Source: Stichopus chloronotus
Taxonomy: Eukaryota; Echinodermata; Holothuroidea; Aspidochirotida; Stichopodidae
Direction of reading: 5' to 3'
Assembly (NCBI GenBank): GCA_021234535.1
Contig: CM037840.1
Coordinates: forward strand, 15,331,415 to 15,395,414
DNA: 64,000 nucleotides
A program made the position numbers and the translations under genes. Positions within the stretch are counted from its first letter, which is position 1. The number at the start of each line of letters is the position of its first letter. Positions 38,952-52,700 of the stretch are shown piece after piece. The notes under the pieces were generated by a model. It worked only from the letters and a program-made list of their open reading frames with translations. It did no database searches and had not been told where the DNA came from.

Positions 38952-39338
38952 TGATCACCAGGGTTGTCACCAGACCATTTTGAGAGCCGGGTAATTTGTG
39001 ATCGCCGTCCTGGGGGGTCTAAGGGGACGTCCCCTTTGAAAAATTTTTGCGAGTTGGAGAGTGCTTAGATGTAAAATGGTGAACTCCAGATTATAAATAA
39101 TGAATTCGGTACTTTGGTTTCGACCAGTGCGGAAATGTTTAAGCTTACTTGGCCGTTTTGTGGTAAAAAAAGGATAGTCACTCAAAATTCTAAAGAAATC
39201 TAACAATTTTATTCAGTTAAATAACGACATTTATGCCGGGCGGTGATGCTGAAATTGACGGCGAGTGCCTGGCGGAGATTTTGAGAGCTGGGTAGCACCG
39301 CCCGACACCGCCCGGCGTGGTGACAACTCTGAGGATCA
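38952..39338. mobile_element. Non-autonomous element with terminal inverted repeats
   Basis: TGATCACCAGGGTTGTCACC at 38952-38971 is inverted at 39317-39338 (as TGATCCTCAGAGTTGTCACC) with three mismatches. The interior is GC-rich against its surroundings, with repeated GAGAGC(C/T)GGGTA and CCGCCCG words and an AAGGGGACGTCCCCTTT palindrome. It has no coding capacity and looks like a MITE or a degraded element of about 387 bp. Confidence 0.5.
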
Positions 39339-42300
39339 CATTATATAGATCTGACAGATCTGACTTTGGGACTTTAGAGGCACTTGCAGATTTAGAACAA
39401 CTTTAGCTAAATGTTAGAGTAATCCAGTCACAAAGTAAAATGTAGAGATGAGATCAAAGGGGAGGTTAATTTCCCCTTTAAACACCTAAACAGTCTTCAA
39501 CACTTGAGCCAGGCCGGAGGGCAATATTATCCGGATGTTATGTAACATACAGTAGAGAAGTTTATGGCAGATTCTAGCAAACTCCCATGGTATAGCTCTC
39601 ATGAGACACAAAAAAATTCCTACTACACCCTTTAGAGATCAACATGTCTCTTTCAGCATCACCAGCTGTCAATAGGGCTACTGATTTTGAAATGTCCACT
39701 AGTCGACAAAGATTTGAAGTAGCCCAAATAACAGTCATTTGGTAAAGAATACGCAGGAACAGGTGTGTAAATTCGCTAGCCCGTCGAGTTCTTACTTACC
39801 TGTACATTACTCAACAGTCACACTATTCACCAACAGTGACCATAAAAAGTCACTTGCACTGAATAAAGTCATTGATAACAGGTAAGTGAATACGCAATAG
39901 ATGCAACACACGATCCCAACACCTCTAATGGTTTCCAAAAATTTTTTTGTTGGTGATGAGTCGACTTCTGCCACCCAACCCTACAGTAAGCAGCTTCCAG
40001 TGTTTCCTATTGACATTGATGTCTCATTTCAAAGTATGAACCCTTTTCAAAATGACATGGACAAAGATACAAGATGATTTTTACTCACAAATTTGTCACT
40101 AGTGTGTGTTGTTGAACTTGAATGAATCCTTCCAGGGGTAGAGGTGAGAGGAGTTCTCACTTCTTGAAGGCAAATCTCAGGCTGAAAAAAAAAGAATTAC
40201 AGAAACTTTCAAAAGTCAGAAACAGATGTTAATCTTGACTATCTATGCCAAGACATGCCTTCAAGAGAATTCTGCTGCAGGCTGGGGGGGGGGGGGGGCA
40301 CCGTAATCAGTACGATTACACTCCATTACATTTTTAAAGTAATGGCAATCATAGTTCAATAACAATTATATACATTGACTTAAAAAAATAAAAGAACCAA
40401 AAGTTATTCAACAATTTCGTTCCGTGTTTATTACTTGTTCAGTAGTGACTGTACAGTAATCAAGTTGATCCTGCTTTCCTAAATGCTCCAGCAGGGCAAC
40501 CTGAGTGAGAAGTACAGAGGATTCAGTGGTATCCACTTTGGTACACTGTAGTACTTGGTTCTCTTGCTGGTACAATCGGGACTTTGTTTTATTACTTGCA
40601 CATTATTTTCAATCAACCACCCTCAACCTGAAGGCATTCTCATTACACAACTGGTTGACTTTGCAAATGAACAAGACATAGTAACACAATGCCAACCTAG
40701 TTGAAATAAACTTTATCAATTGCTTCACTGAAAAAAAAAGAAAAAACACGCAGGAGCATGAGCCTAGAGATAACAATCCTAGTAGCAGTTATTCGTGTAT
40801 TTGGTGCCTTCTTTGTACTGTATTTAGATGGTATGTGTGTTTGTGTTTTTTTTTTAAATGGTTTGTAATTATAAGACATCTTTCCAGTGTTCTCCACAGA
40901 ACTGTAAGGAGAGGGGAAGTTCACACAGTTCGACTGTACTGATTGCCAAGTGATTGTGGGGAGTGGTTGAACCTCACCTCCAGAAAAGTTTTGATCATTG
41001 CGATGCAAAATCGTGCCTTTTGGAGACAATTACTTCCTTTCTTAAAAATGGCAGCAGCCTATTGTCAACTGCTTTTTGGCCTAGCCAGACATTTGTAGCC
41101 AGGACAGTGTTTTTATGGGATATTTTAGGAGAGCAGTAAATGTCACTTGAATGACATTACGTTACCACCAATAACAACCTTCCCCAACTACCCCCAAAGA
41201 ACACTGCTTTAAAATATTGTGCTTAATTGCAGAGAGCCGAATGGTAGCCGAATCATCGGACTATTCTAGGGCTATTAGCCTAGGGGCTAACCATTTTGGT
41301 ATTTTGCGTACAGTAGGGTAGCTGCCTCTAGTAAAGGTCTATCATGGGGCTAGACAGAGGCCTGGATTATGGCATGGCTGCTACAGTACGCCTATATGGT
41401 ACTTTCATGTGGTCTCAACTTATACTAAGTTCAGCTTTAGGCTGAACTTAATTCTAAGCTAGGTTTAGCAAGGAGCCCTAACGTTAGTTTATTATTCTAC
41501 TCAGGACAGTAGGCATGGGCTAGGACTGGTGCACTGTAATGGTAGTGTACTATGTTAGCAGGCTAGGCCTATGCTATTTTGTTAGTATTCTGTCCAGTCC
41601 GATTATGAATATAATGCCTGGTCACCAGCAGTTACGTCGGTTTTCCCTCGCTCGGGCCTTATTTAGGCTTGGCTGTACGCTAGACTAGGCAAAAACAGCC
41701 TAAGTTAGGTAAAATAAAAGTGATAGCCGAAACCAACCTTAACGAATAACGGTACACTGTTTCAAACAGAGGGTTGGATGAGTTTTCAGCTTGTTTGTGT
41801 TTCATCATGCGTAGGAGTAGAGGTGATGTTTTGCCGGCCGGTGTGTACATACGTACGTACGTACGCATGTACTAAGTATACCCGACAGGCCGTAGTACGT
41901 GGGCACTAGCACAGATAGCCAAGTGAGCTGTTTTCATCACGTAGCACAGCTGGAATTCATCAACCAATGAAAACCCCAGAATATCGCGTGATGTCTGGAA
42001 GCACTTGCTTCCGAGTAAATATTTAGTGTAGTGTGATACCTACGTGTAATTTTTACACATCTGGTGTCGTTTTCTGACTAACACCCGCCGAGTGTAGCAT
42101 TTTAACACCCCAGTTTTTTTGTGTGTATGTTTGACTTAACTACGTCAGCGATATAATCTTTAATACAAGTTTTACTTTTTACCCGCTGTTAGAAGGAACA
42201 TTTTCTCTTTCTCAGCAATAAACGATTAGATAGCAATCTGCTCATGTAAATGTCCTTGATCTGCACGAGGGCAAAGTAGGGAAAACAACATCACAGAGAG

Positions 42301-42724
42301 AGAGACATCCCCTCCCAGCAGGTCATGTTCAAAATGATGAAGTACATTCATTATGTTGGTGCCATTAATAAATCACGAAACTTGCAGGACACAAAGTAAA
42401 ATTAATGAAGTCGGAAATAACTTACAAGCTGACACTTCACTGCATAGTCTTCACATCTCGACGTCAATGAGGATGAGAGATCATTCTTGTGTGTGCGTGT
42501 GTGTAACTGCCACCCGAAAATGTTGGAAATCAGTGTTTCAATAAAATAAAACTGATAAACGTTGGATATCGTAACTTCGTAAGTCGTGGCCTCAGTAGGA
42601 GACACAATAGGATTTGAAAGGTACTCTCTGTAACAAACTTACCTATGTTGAACAGTAAGAATTGCTGAACTGCTCATTTCTTTGACTAACTTGCTTCTTC
42701 ATTTCATTTTATCTCATAACTTAG
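39339..42724. other. Upstream of or first intron of gene B
   Basis: No exon supported. A poly-G run lies at about 40285-40299. A TAGGC-rich tract runs from about 41230 to 41700, and a near-palindrome lies at 41845-41872. If gene B starts at 15508, this is the end of its first intron; otherwise an undetected 5' exon or promoter may lie here. Confidence 0.4.
41845..41872. repeat. Near-perfect 28-bp palindrome of ACGT units
   Basis: GTACATACGTACGTACGTAC followed by GCATGTAC reads almost the same on both strands, with one mismatched pair. Confidence 0.8.
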
Positions 42725-43729
42725 CTATCCAGCCAGTGGTTTCACTTTCTGTATCTCCATTATCCCTAACTGAAGATGAGGTCGCTACAGTATCGATTGA
42801 AGTTTCCTTTCCGATGTCCGTTGATGACATTACTGTCTGTAAGTACCTCGCAAAATACGAGATAGCACCAGACGCACTGTTTATGGAATACGTCAATGAG
42901 CTGACAAAACGATAACGATCAATGTTCTCTGTATGTAGATCCTCCATTTTGAAGAAGGCCTATATTCGACTGGCGTTTCGTCTATGAGTTATGCCTCTAT
43001 CGTAGTGTCTGTGTAAGCAATTATCTTATATTGATGATATTGAATCATATTAAATTGATGTTCGAATACAGATATATGGTCGAATATTGATATATAGTCG
43101 AATAGAGTTTGACAAACGTTCTGAATATTTCATTCGTGACAGTAGTTGAAAGATCTTCGAACTCTGTGTCAGAAAGTTTCCTGCTCGTTATTTCTATGAA
43201 AGCAAACTTTGTTTACCCTTATAGGCTTATAGATTTATTGACTACATTTTAAGTCAGTGCCATCACAATATATTCCGTCCATTGTTGGAATATGTTGCAA
43301 TGTTCTTATATATGTTTGTATCCAAAATCATTCATCATAAAAATGATATATATTAGTTCGTATACGAAAGCCAAAGGCAGTTAGCTGATTTCACCCATTA
43401 TATTACTGACAAGAAGAATGAATTACGAAGAACGTGATAGGAAGAAGTGTTCTAATCCCACTTTCAATTTCTTTCCTTTCTTTTGTAAAAAAAAGTTCTC
43501 GACTATGAAGACATCACAGCTACAGCGAACGTTGACTACCTGATTACTACTGCAGAACTTTCAATAAATGCAGGGGAATTAACATCTACTTCGTCAGTCG
43601 TGCTGAATGATGACGAATTAATTGAAATTAGAGAACATTTTATAGTATCAATAGCAAGTGTTGTAGGCAATGTGCTCATTGATCCCGAATTGAGAACAAT
43701 GACGATTACAATTGAAGACAACGATTCAG
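42725..43729 (+). CDS. Gene B exons: Calx-beta repeat 1
   Basis: Exons 42725-42838 and 43496-43729, both phase 1 in and out. The first half contains SLSVSPLSLTEDEVATVSIE, with the acidic turn typical of the Ca2+ site. The second half has DDELIEIREHFIVSI and ends MTITIEDNDS, the C-terminal Calx-beta signature. Confidence 0.9.
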
Positions 43730-46700
43730 GTAAACATTCAGAAATAAAAAAAAGGACGCAGTGAATCACTCTTTTAACTTCAATTTATCTATATTTTCCT
43801 GGCATATAGAGCGAGCAAAATTACCATATGCAATGAAACGTTCATGTCCATTACTTAAATTAAATATCACTGATTACAACAACAAATGGTCTTTCAATAA
43901 TTATTAAATAGATACTGCTATTCCAGAAAATAAAAGATGCAACTGTCCCGTACCCTGGGTGGAGTGACTCAAAGAACAGGGTACAGTATATCGTAATGAA
44001 TCCAGCGAAATAGTTGCCTTTATTAACAATGAGAACTACATTGTACCCCGATCCACTGTAATCCAACATGGAGTTGCTCACTAAGTGCTTCTAAACTCTG
44101 ACACTAAGCTGAACTTTGGCTTGACACATGATCTCATGTTTGATTTCAAAGTACTTAAAGTAATTGCGTGTGTACTGAAAAACCACAAAGATAAGATTAT
44201 GTTTGATCTTAACTTTTTCTTTATTTCTAAATGCACACGCAAGGCTGTACATGAACGGACTATGTCTTTCAATGAAGGAAAATGACAGTAACTACTTCGA
44301 AGAGTAGCGGGATTGACATGAAAAAAGTAAAAAAGCAGAAATCAGATTTGAAAATCAAACGGTTCCTACTATAACCGGCTACATAATTAATATGCAACAG
44401 TACAGGTCTCACTAGTGTATCAAAAACATACTACTCAAGTCGTCGCTCCTTAGTAGATATAGGGAATTGTAGCATTTGGTGGAAGGAAACACTGTATTTA
44501 CGAATAAACTACGAACTGAACACAACCTTGCCCGCGGCGTCAGTGATCCTGAGTTGTAACTGAATATTTAATACTAGTATACTTCCCATCGGCTCGCTCA
44601 GAGAAGCACACCGTTGATTTGAATGAAAACTGTCAACCACTACATTATCGTATTCAACACTTTTTGTCGTTATGTTAGAAGAATTTGAAATCATATGGCA
44701 AATTTAACCAACTGAAACCTATTTATTTTCCAGATTGTCTGAATGGTGTAATTAAAAGCCTTACCAAACTTTTGGAGATGAAATTTCAATGTTTTTACTT
44801 TTTGCCTACGCACTCAATCACCTTAATTCAGAGATATTAAAGTCAGTTGAGCAGCGGCTCAACTTTTTCTCATAGGAGACAAGGATAATAATGTGTATAA
44901 TTTTGAGGTAACATAATCAAAGTCAAGAAGGTACTTCCCACTTTCTCCGAAATACACCAGTAGTTTCTTAGTGCGTTGTTAGGTTGTGAAGCATGTGTGA
45001 AATAGATAACGCAATGCGTATCTAGTCTTTAAGTTATCATTTTCTCAAATTATTTCACTAGTTTCATTGTGCCCCGTGGTTCACTGTGGTACCCCATCCT
45101 TTATAACTAGGGTCACACGCTGTCTATAGTTAAACAACTCGTATTGTCTATTAACAGTGTATCCGCGATTACAATCCCCTTTTTCCACTATTCTTGTTAA
45201 CTGACCAAAACGCAATAACAATTTTACGTAGCAAGTATTGATAATGGCAGATATGAGCCCATCGCACAGTCTAAAGCTTTGGTTATACAATTTAAAATAC
45301 TTTATAAGTGGTTTAGAGAATGTTTTTGTGATTCATCAGTATACACAACATGTAATCAGATAAGCAAATAATACATGTACATTGTAAAGTTTTGAAATGA
45401 AGTGTACCTGTAATGAATTAGATACCACCAACTTACAATGATAAGTAATCAGTAATTTACGATGATATAATTTCATCGATTTCAATTTCAATAATTCGTA
45501 GGCACTGCAAACATTCAAATTGCACCTGAATCCGTACAAGAGGAATCGCAAGGTGGAGGCTTTAACGTGTCTGTTGTTATCAACAAAGCAGTTCAGAGAG
45601 GCTATGGTGATATCCAGTTTGATATCTGTAAGTTGGACGTATTTGGTAGCGAGATACTAGTTCTGATTCATTTTCCATCGCATAGCGTCTATTACTCTGT
45701 CAAGGAATTTTGTTTCCAGTTCAGCACAAATTGTCTCATAGCACTGACACAGGTAATAAGGCAATGATAAAATGTCTAAATGACTTTTTATCTAAATCCA
45801 AGAAAAGTAATATTATTCATTGACTGCGTTAAATCTGTTGATCAGTACCAGAATATTAATGATTCTTAAGTCCCTTTAAGGTTTTTTTTTTTTTTTAATG
45901 GCGAACGTAGTTCCCAATGTGTGATATTGTACATGAGAAGACCACAATCAAATTCCTCACAGAGACCGGCATTACGTTAGGTCCGCTGTAAGAAAACATG
46001 TTTGGCGTACACAAATTACATTGATGCCAAATCTAATCGTTGTTTTGCACGTTTACCGGACAGATTTCTTTCCTTGGTCCACACTAACAGGTCACACCAT
46101 AAAAGCGAAATGAGTAGAATTGTTAATCTAAATAACTCTTTGACATTCCTAACAGATACCGAATTCTGTCAAATTAGTCCCCTTGAAGATATTGCCATGG
46201 ATTCTTTAAACAGTCAAGTAACGATTCCATCCGGGGCTTTGATATCTGATATCATAATGTTTGCAGTGATTGATGATTCGATTGTTGATACAGAGCTTTG
46301 TATCTTTAATTTGGAAATTGGCGCAATCGCTGATGATATCTCTTCAAGTGTTTTGGCCTTACAGGCCCCGACCGGGGTGATAATCCACGACGCAGATACA
46401 GGTAAGAAGTGGCAGAAGAAAAACATTAAAAACATTATTTCCCATCATTTTATTTTGACTGTCTTAATGTTTCCATAGATATTTAAAAAAGTTAAATGAT
46501 AAACATTGCTTTGTTTCTTCAATTTTTATCCATATGAATGTGGGAAAGAGTGACACATACATGTAACATGCATTGATCACATATCAAATTATTTAGTGGA
46601 GTTCGTTGGAACATCACTTGTTTAAAAAGAAGTCGTTTAGTGAACGCTGGCAGTTGTACTGACAAAAAAAGTTATCACCCTTTGCTAATGATAGCCACAG

Positions 46701-49700
46701 TAACATTCACACCGGACCGTAACATTTTGGACGAAGGAGAAGATATCGTATATTCCATTGAGCTCTCTTCAGAAATAGAACACTACGAATTAGATATAGG
46801 TGAGTTGAGTATATGTACACTGATTCGTCATTTATTTGCAAAATTGTCGCCCTAAAAAATTGAGATCCTGTCAACCACTAAGGTCGTGTCAACCACTATC
46901 ATAGGCATACACTTGAATGGATGGTAAACAATTAAATCGAATCAATGTCAGCCAATGGATTTAAAAGTTTAACGTCACCCAAGTTTGTAACTGGCAAGAA
47001 AAGTACACTTCATTACAATTTCAACAATGAGGTAGCAAGTAAATTTGTCCTTTGAAAATTCAATGTAATGCATCCTTTCCGGAAACAATTGCACTACTGG
47101 TTACATGATTTACACCATTTATTGATATTTATTTTTATACAAAATTAGAGATGTGTTACACATTTTATGTAGACTTTCAACAAGTATTCAACGATCAGAT
47201 TGAATCAAGATTTGTAACGATCCCAGCTGGAGGTAGAAGCGCCTCTGTAAGAATTGTGACAGAAGATGATGACATCAGGCAAATGATGAGAACAGCTGAG
47301 ATTACAGCAATTAGATTCAATCTATTCTGTGTGATCACTGAATCTGAAGGATATTGCTTAAACGACTTAAGACCAGAATCGCGAATAACAATTGCAGATG
47401 ACGAACGTTCAGTGACAGTATTGGACAACGATAAACGTAAGCCTTTAGTAATGCCATTTATTCGTCATCGACCATTCATCATATGAAGCCATAATTGACT
47501 TCAATTAAGTTGCCCAAATATCAAACTCTAATGCTTAGTGTGATACCCATGTGTACAATACCTTCACGATATCATAATCGAACTTCGATTGAATTGTTTA
47601 TCTGCATATTTAAGTTAAATATGGATCTTTCATTATACTTTGCAGACTTTTTGTGTAAAGTTATTTCTTCCAGTTTTACATTCATGATCTTAGTTCTTGA
47701 GTCATTGTCACTTAGTCAATTATCAAGTAAAAAAAAGTCTTTTCTCAATAATATCAGTATTTAACGATCGTACATTTATAATTTCATCAGTTCAAGTAGG
47801 CTTTTCAGTTTTGGAATTCTACGTCCATGAAGGTAATGGATCTGCATTCATACCCTTGACTTTACTTGTTGCATCCATGTTGCAGGACTTTCCTTTCGTT
47901 GTGGGTAAGTTAGATGCAATTCTTGTCTTTCAAGTCACTGAATGTTTTATCACTGGAACGTGCGTTGAAAATCTTGTAGGGAACGATATAATAATGCTGT
48001 CACCCGTGCAAGTCGAGCAAAGTTGATGATTTCACTTTTAACTTATTTTATAAAGCTGCTGCATTGAAAATTTTATTTTGTTTAAGATGAGATCAACGTC
48101 GTTTGAAAGATATCTCTTGAAATACCTTTCCCTTCAGGGGTTTTTCCCTCTGAACGCATTAAAAATACATGCCATAATAAATTAGGCAAACACGCATTAC
48201 ATTTGCCATTGGCGGTCATATTTCTAGAATTTACAGTTATCCTGATGTCTGCTGGCATTCGTGATTTTGGACCAGTCCCGACAGGTGTTACGTTTCTCGA
48301 CAGTGATGATAGAGTCTTACAAATACCAATTCTACAAGACGAAGATGAAGAAGCAGACGAATCTTTTGTGATTTCGTTGTCGGTTTCCCAATCTCCTTCC
48401 GTTGAGTTGAATGATAACTTCTCTGAAGTAACAGTTACCATCATAGACGACGATGGTTCCAGAGGTGAGATACACATGTATTAATATAATAGTGTAGATA
48501 TTTTCCAAATAAGGGTAAACGGAAAACTTTCTAATCGCTTACTTTGCGCTTGCCTATCAATTATTTCTCTTTATTGGTGGAATGTAAGGGAATATTTTGG
48601 TAACTATATTTCGGTGTAATTATATTACAAAGAGACATACTTTATCACAACATTATCTTAGCTTATTAGGTTTACAGAGTAATATCGTGGAAAAATGTGA
48701 ATTATTCTACTAACGTTTCCTTTTTTATTACGCTGAGTATACCGCAATACAACATAGTGTAGACATATATGAATTGTACATACCTAGAGCTTTGTAAGCA
48801 ACCTGACCAAGATATATTTCCTGACAGTACACTGCAACATCTCTAGAGGAAAAAAATATATAGTTCACCAACTTTGTATATGGCATCACATCACAAGACG
48901 CATGAACGTCGTAGTGAACATGAATAGATATCAATGAGTTCGAAAAGTCATTTAATGGGTGTCAAGAAACTAACTTCACATTAATATCCTGTGAAATGTA
49001 TTAGCTTACTGTGAAGACACATGTTTTAATTACGGGATCATTAGGTAAAAGTGTCTCAGGTAAAATCTTTGTAACAGGATATCAAATAGAAGTTTACATC
49101 ATAACTAAACGAAAGGCTTTTGTATCGAATACGTTTGAAGTGAGTACATCGAAATACAACATAATTTACACATATGCAAAAACTGCACTGTCAAAAAGTT
49201 CATCAACAACTTGATCCACATATACAAACTCAAAATACATTCACCATGGCTTCATGAAAGAAAAGTTTATTAATCCTGTATATAGTAACTTCATGTATTA
49301 ACCCAAAAGTGGTTTCCAGAGACTTATTTTCTCACAAAAATAACAGTCCTCACATGTCTGTTGGACAACAGTGCTTTATGAAACTTAATGAAATACAATG
49401 ATACTTTAATCTTTCTTTGGCCACGAAATTGTTCAAAGAGGACAAAGCCTAAATTATGTATACTTATATTGCCTTAACTTTTGCCGTTTCTTTCACATTT
49501 TATTTAAAGTCTTTCTCTCAGCACTTTCTAACTCCCTATCTGTAAGAGAGGACGAAGAGATAGCGCGGGTTACGTTCGTGTTGTCAGAAGCAGCTCCTAA
49601 TAATGCTACCTTCGGTAAGAGAATCTACCTCTTGTGAAAATTTACTTTTCAATATTGGTTTAGTTCCCCAAAAACGTTTGTATCATCATCTACATTTCCT

Positions 49701-52700
49701 AGGCATGTCTTCATTTTAGTATTTACCTGTCCTGATCCTGCAATTATGGTTGAGTGTATATGCCTTCTTTATATTTGTTTTCCGAGTAAATCCCTGCTTC
49801 ACACTTAAATCATGACAGCCATTTACTTATTCACTATAAACGTAAGATTTTTCTCAATCAATGATTTGTTCGAAACATGCATACAATATGGTGTGAAACC
49901 ATGTTTAAGAAATTCCGTAATTCACATAGACACAGACGAAGAAACAGAATAAAGTAAAATTAGATTATTTTGTCTACTTCAAGTTTCCAATTTGATCAGA
50001 TGCCTGTTTCTTCATTTTATCGAATTTCAGTTATTGGGTTTTTGAATGGAGACGCTGTGATCGACAGAGACTTTAGAGTCGATACGACGTCATTCACCAT
50101 ATCAGCCAATCAGCTTTCGTCTACGGTAGACGTTGCGATTATCGACGATCTGGCTGTAGAGACCAATGAATATTTTGTTATATTTGTGGATTCTGTCTCG
50201 GACGGTATAGCTATCGATCGTTCTCTCAGCACAGCAACAATCACCATTGTCGATGATGATTCCCTTGACGGTTTGTTGAAGAATTTTTATTCGGTGAAAG
50301 TAATTTATTTCACCCTAAGAACGAAGCAATGAACTCATGAAATTACCAAGAATGGTAAACCAATAACAATCACAACTGTAGCGATTGATTCATAACTGCT
50401 TCAGCGTTAATGCACGATGCCGTTATCACACTTTCTACGTCTCTTTTAGATATTATCGTATCACCACTGAGTTCAACTATGACGGTGAAAGAAGGTGATG
50501 ATGTCATTGAAGTCTTATTTACGCTTAATGGTGCAGTCGAAGAAGGACGAATATCATTGCGTAAGTCGATATACATATATGTACAGGTGAATGACATAAG
50601 AGCGTCTCCGCTCACAGTACATTACAGATGTATAATGATAATGTTAACATTCTCTAAGTAATTTAATTTCGCAATAGCTAGCATGCATAACATTTATGGC
50701 ATTCATTATGTCGCACACAAAATACGTTTAGGTGCATCTTCTGGTTGAAACATACGACAAATGTAAATGAACACGCCGTTATTTCATCTCACAACCATTT
50801 GATAATGTCTATATATCTTAGAGTATTCTGCGGAAGACATCACTGCAACGAGCAGCAGGGATTACCAGCCACTCAGAGAGAATCAAATCCTACCTGCTGG
50901 TAGTCAAACTGCAACAATGACAGTAAGAATTACACAAGACTCTATTCCAGAAATGGTGGAGTCCTTCAGAGTTTTTATCTCATCGACGGAACCAGCACTC
51001 ACGGTCACATCGGCCACCACCACTGTTATAATAGATGATGACGACGAGGGTAAGTGGTCAAGAATAGCCAGTGATGATTTACATATACCTCTTTCTGCAC
51101 AGTAGCAAAATTTTGGCAATAAGGAATAATATCAGGAAGCAAAATACTTTCTTCGAAATATTGCGAAAGAGACCCACATGATTTTGTTTTATGTAAGCGT
51201 ATTTTGGCTTTTACCATAGATCAGGCCAAAACCACGATCATGATGGTATATATACAAAGGCCTGCATGTACATTTTCACACTCATTTCTACTTACACTCT
51301 GAAGTGCGGATGAGATTAGTATGTTCAGATCTTCTCTTACAGTTTGTGTGAGGATACAAAGTACAACTGCCAATGAAGAAGACGGAAGCGTGGATGTTAC
51401 CGTAGCTGTTACTCAGATGCTCGAGGCCGATGTCGTAGTAGGTAAGTATATGTGCGAAATGAAGACAATATTTGGTTAAAAATCGCGCTATTACTACGTG
51501 ACTGAAGGCAGAGATGTAATCTAAAAAGTAGATACATGTATCTTGCTAAAGTTGTAATAATGTATAAGGCTTTCTGGGAAAAGTTGATCATGTCAATAAC
51601 AGCAGTATCACCAAAAGGGGAAAAAAGCTTTGTGTTAAGCAAGTCTCATGCAAATGATGACGTTCGAAGACTGGCGAACTTCGACAACGTTGACCAATGT
51701 AGCCTACATATTTTTCCTCCAGGAGTGTATGATGAGAGAGAGAAACTGAAGTCATTATTAACTTGCATGGTAGATCTTTCCTTAATTTCCACGCTTAAAT
51801 AATGATTTAAATTAAGGTAATCTCGATTATCATGACAATACGATAGGAAATTGTCTATTAGCGTGTTTCTGCTTTATTGGACCAGGATTCTGTTTAAATT
51901 GGATCAGGCAATTCAGGAATTATAATGGCTATGAATGTAACATATGGGATCAGATATTGTAGTTGTTTGATGGTTTGAGGGTATTATGAATCTCTCAGTT
52001 GCCATAGCAACTGTTGCTATGTTTAAATTATGTGTGCTTGATATTTTATACATAGGGGTCTAACCTGGTTTGGTAAAAGGTGACGTAGAGCCACATTTTG
52101 GTAGGGTTTAAAACGTGTAAGGACGCTGACTATCAGTCGCTCACCAGACCAGGTCCGCGAAGCTCATAACAGGCGTAGCCGACTGTCCCGAAAATATGTC
52201 GATGGCCTGTCATTTGTTACCCGGAGCCCGCCCTCTCTTCCGGTAAACATGTGATACATGCGCTCATTGAAAAAGGGGAATTTCAGTCACTTCCTTAACT
52301 GGAACTGTTCTCGTCTCCAGATGAGTCAATGAACGCGAATATGTCTTTTCTGCACCTACGGATGATGCCTTGGCAGGTCACAGGAGCTTTGTTGGTGACG
52401 GGCATCTAATGAACTTCAAACTTGGTTCTTAGGTACCTGAGTTTGATATGCACTGTTCATCTGTGGCGTCATAGATCAACTGTCACAGTTATTACAGCAC
52501 GTAGGTTATGTTAGTACAAAGTATCATCATAGCTTATTAGATCTTTGCTTTTCCATGCAATGTGACTTAATATCTCAAACTATGGAACCATGTTTGGGCT
52601 GAGGGATTATGTGCAATACCAATGTCATTTATATACTTTTAGAAGTACTCTCACTCAGTATTTTTGTTTTTCAATGCCGTGTGTATACAAGGAGTTAAGT

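Noticed and set aside
42682..42724. ATG in frame with the first Calx-beta exon, giving a weakly hydrophobic start (MTNLLLHFILSHNL)
   Set aside because: The stretch is the pyrimidine-rich tract of a good splice acceptor (CTTAG), and every other Calx-beta exon starts with a phase-1 acceptor at the same place. Kept only as an alternative start.
45567..45767. ORF continuing past the first exon of Calx-beta repeat 2
   Set aside because: Only the part up to 45627 is coding; a GTAAGT donor follows and the rest has no Calx-beta pattern.
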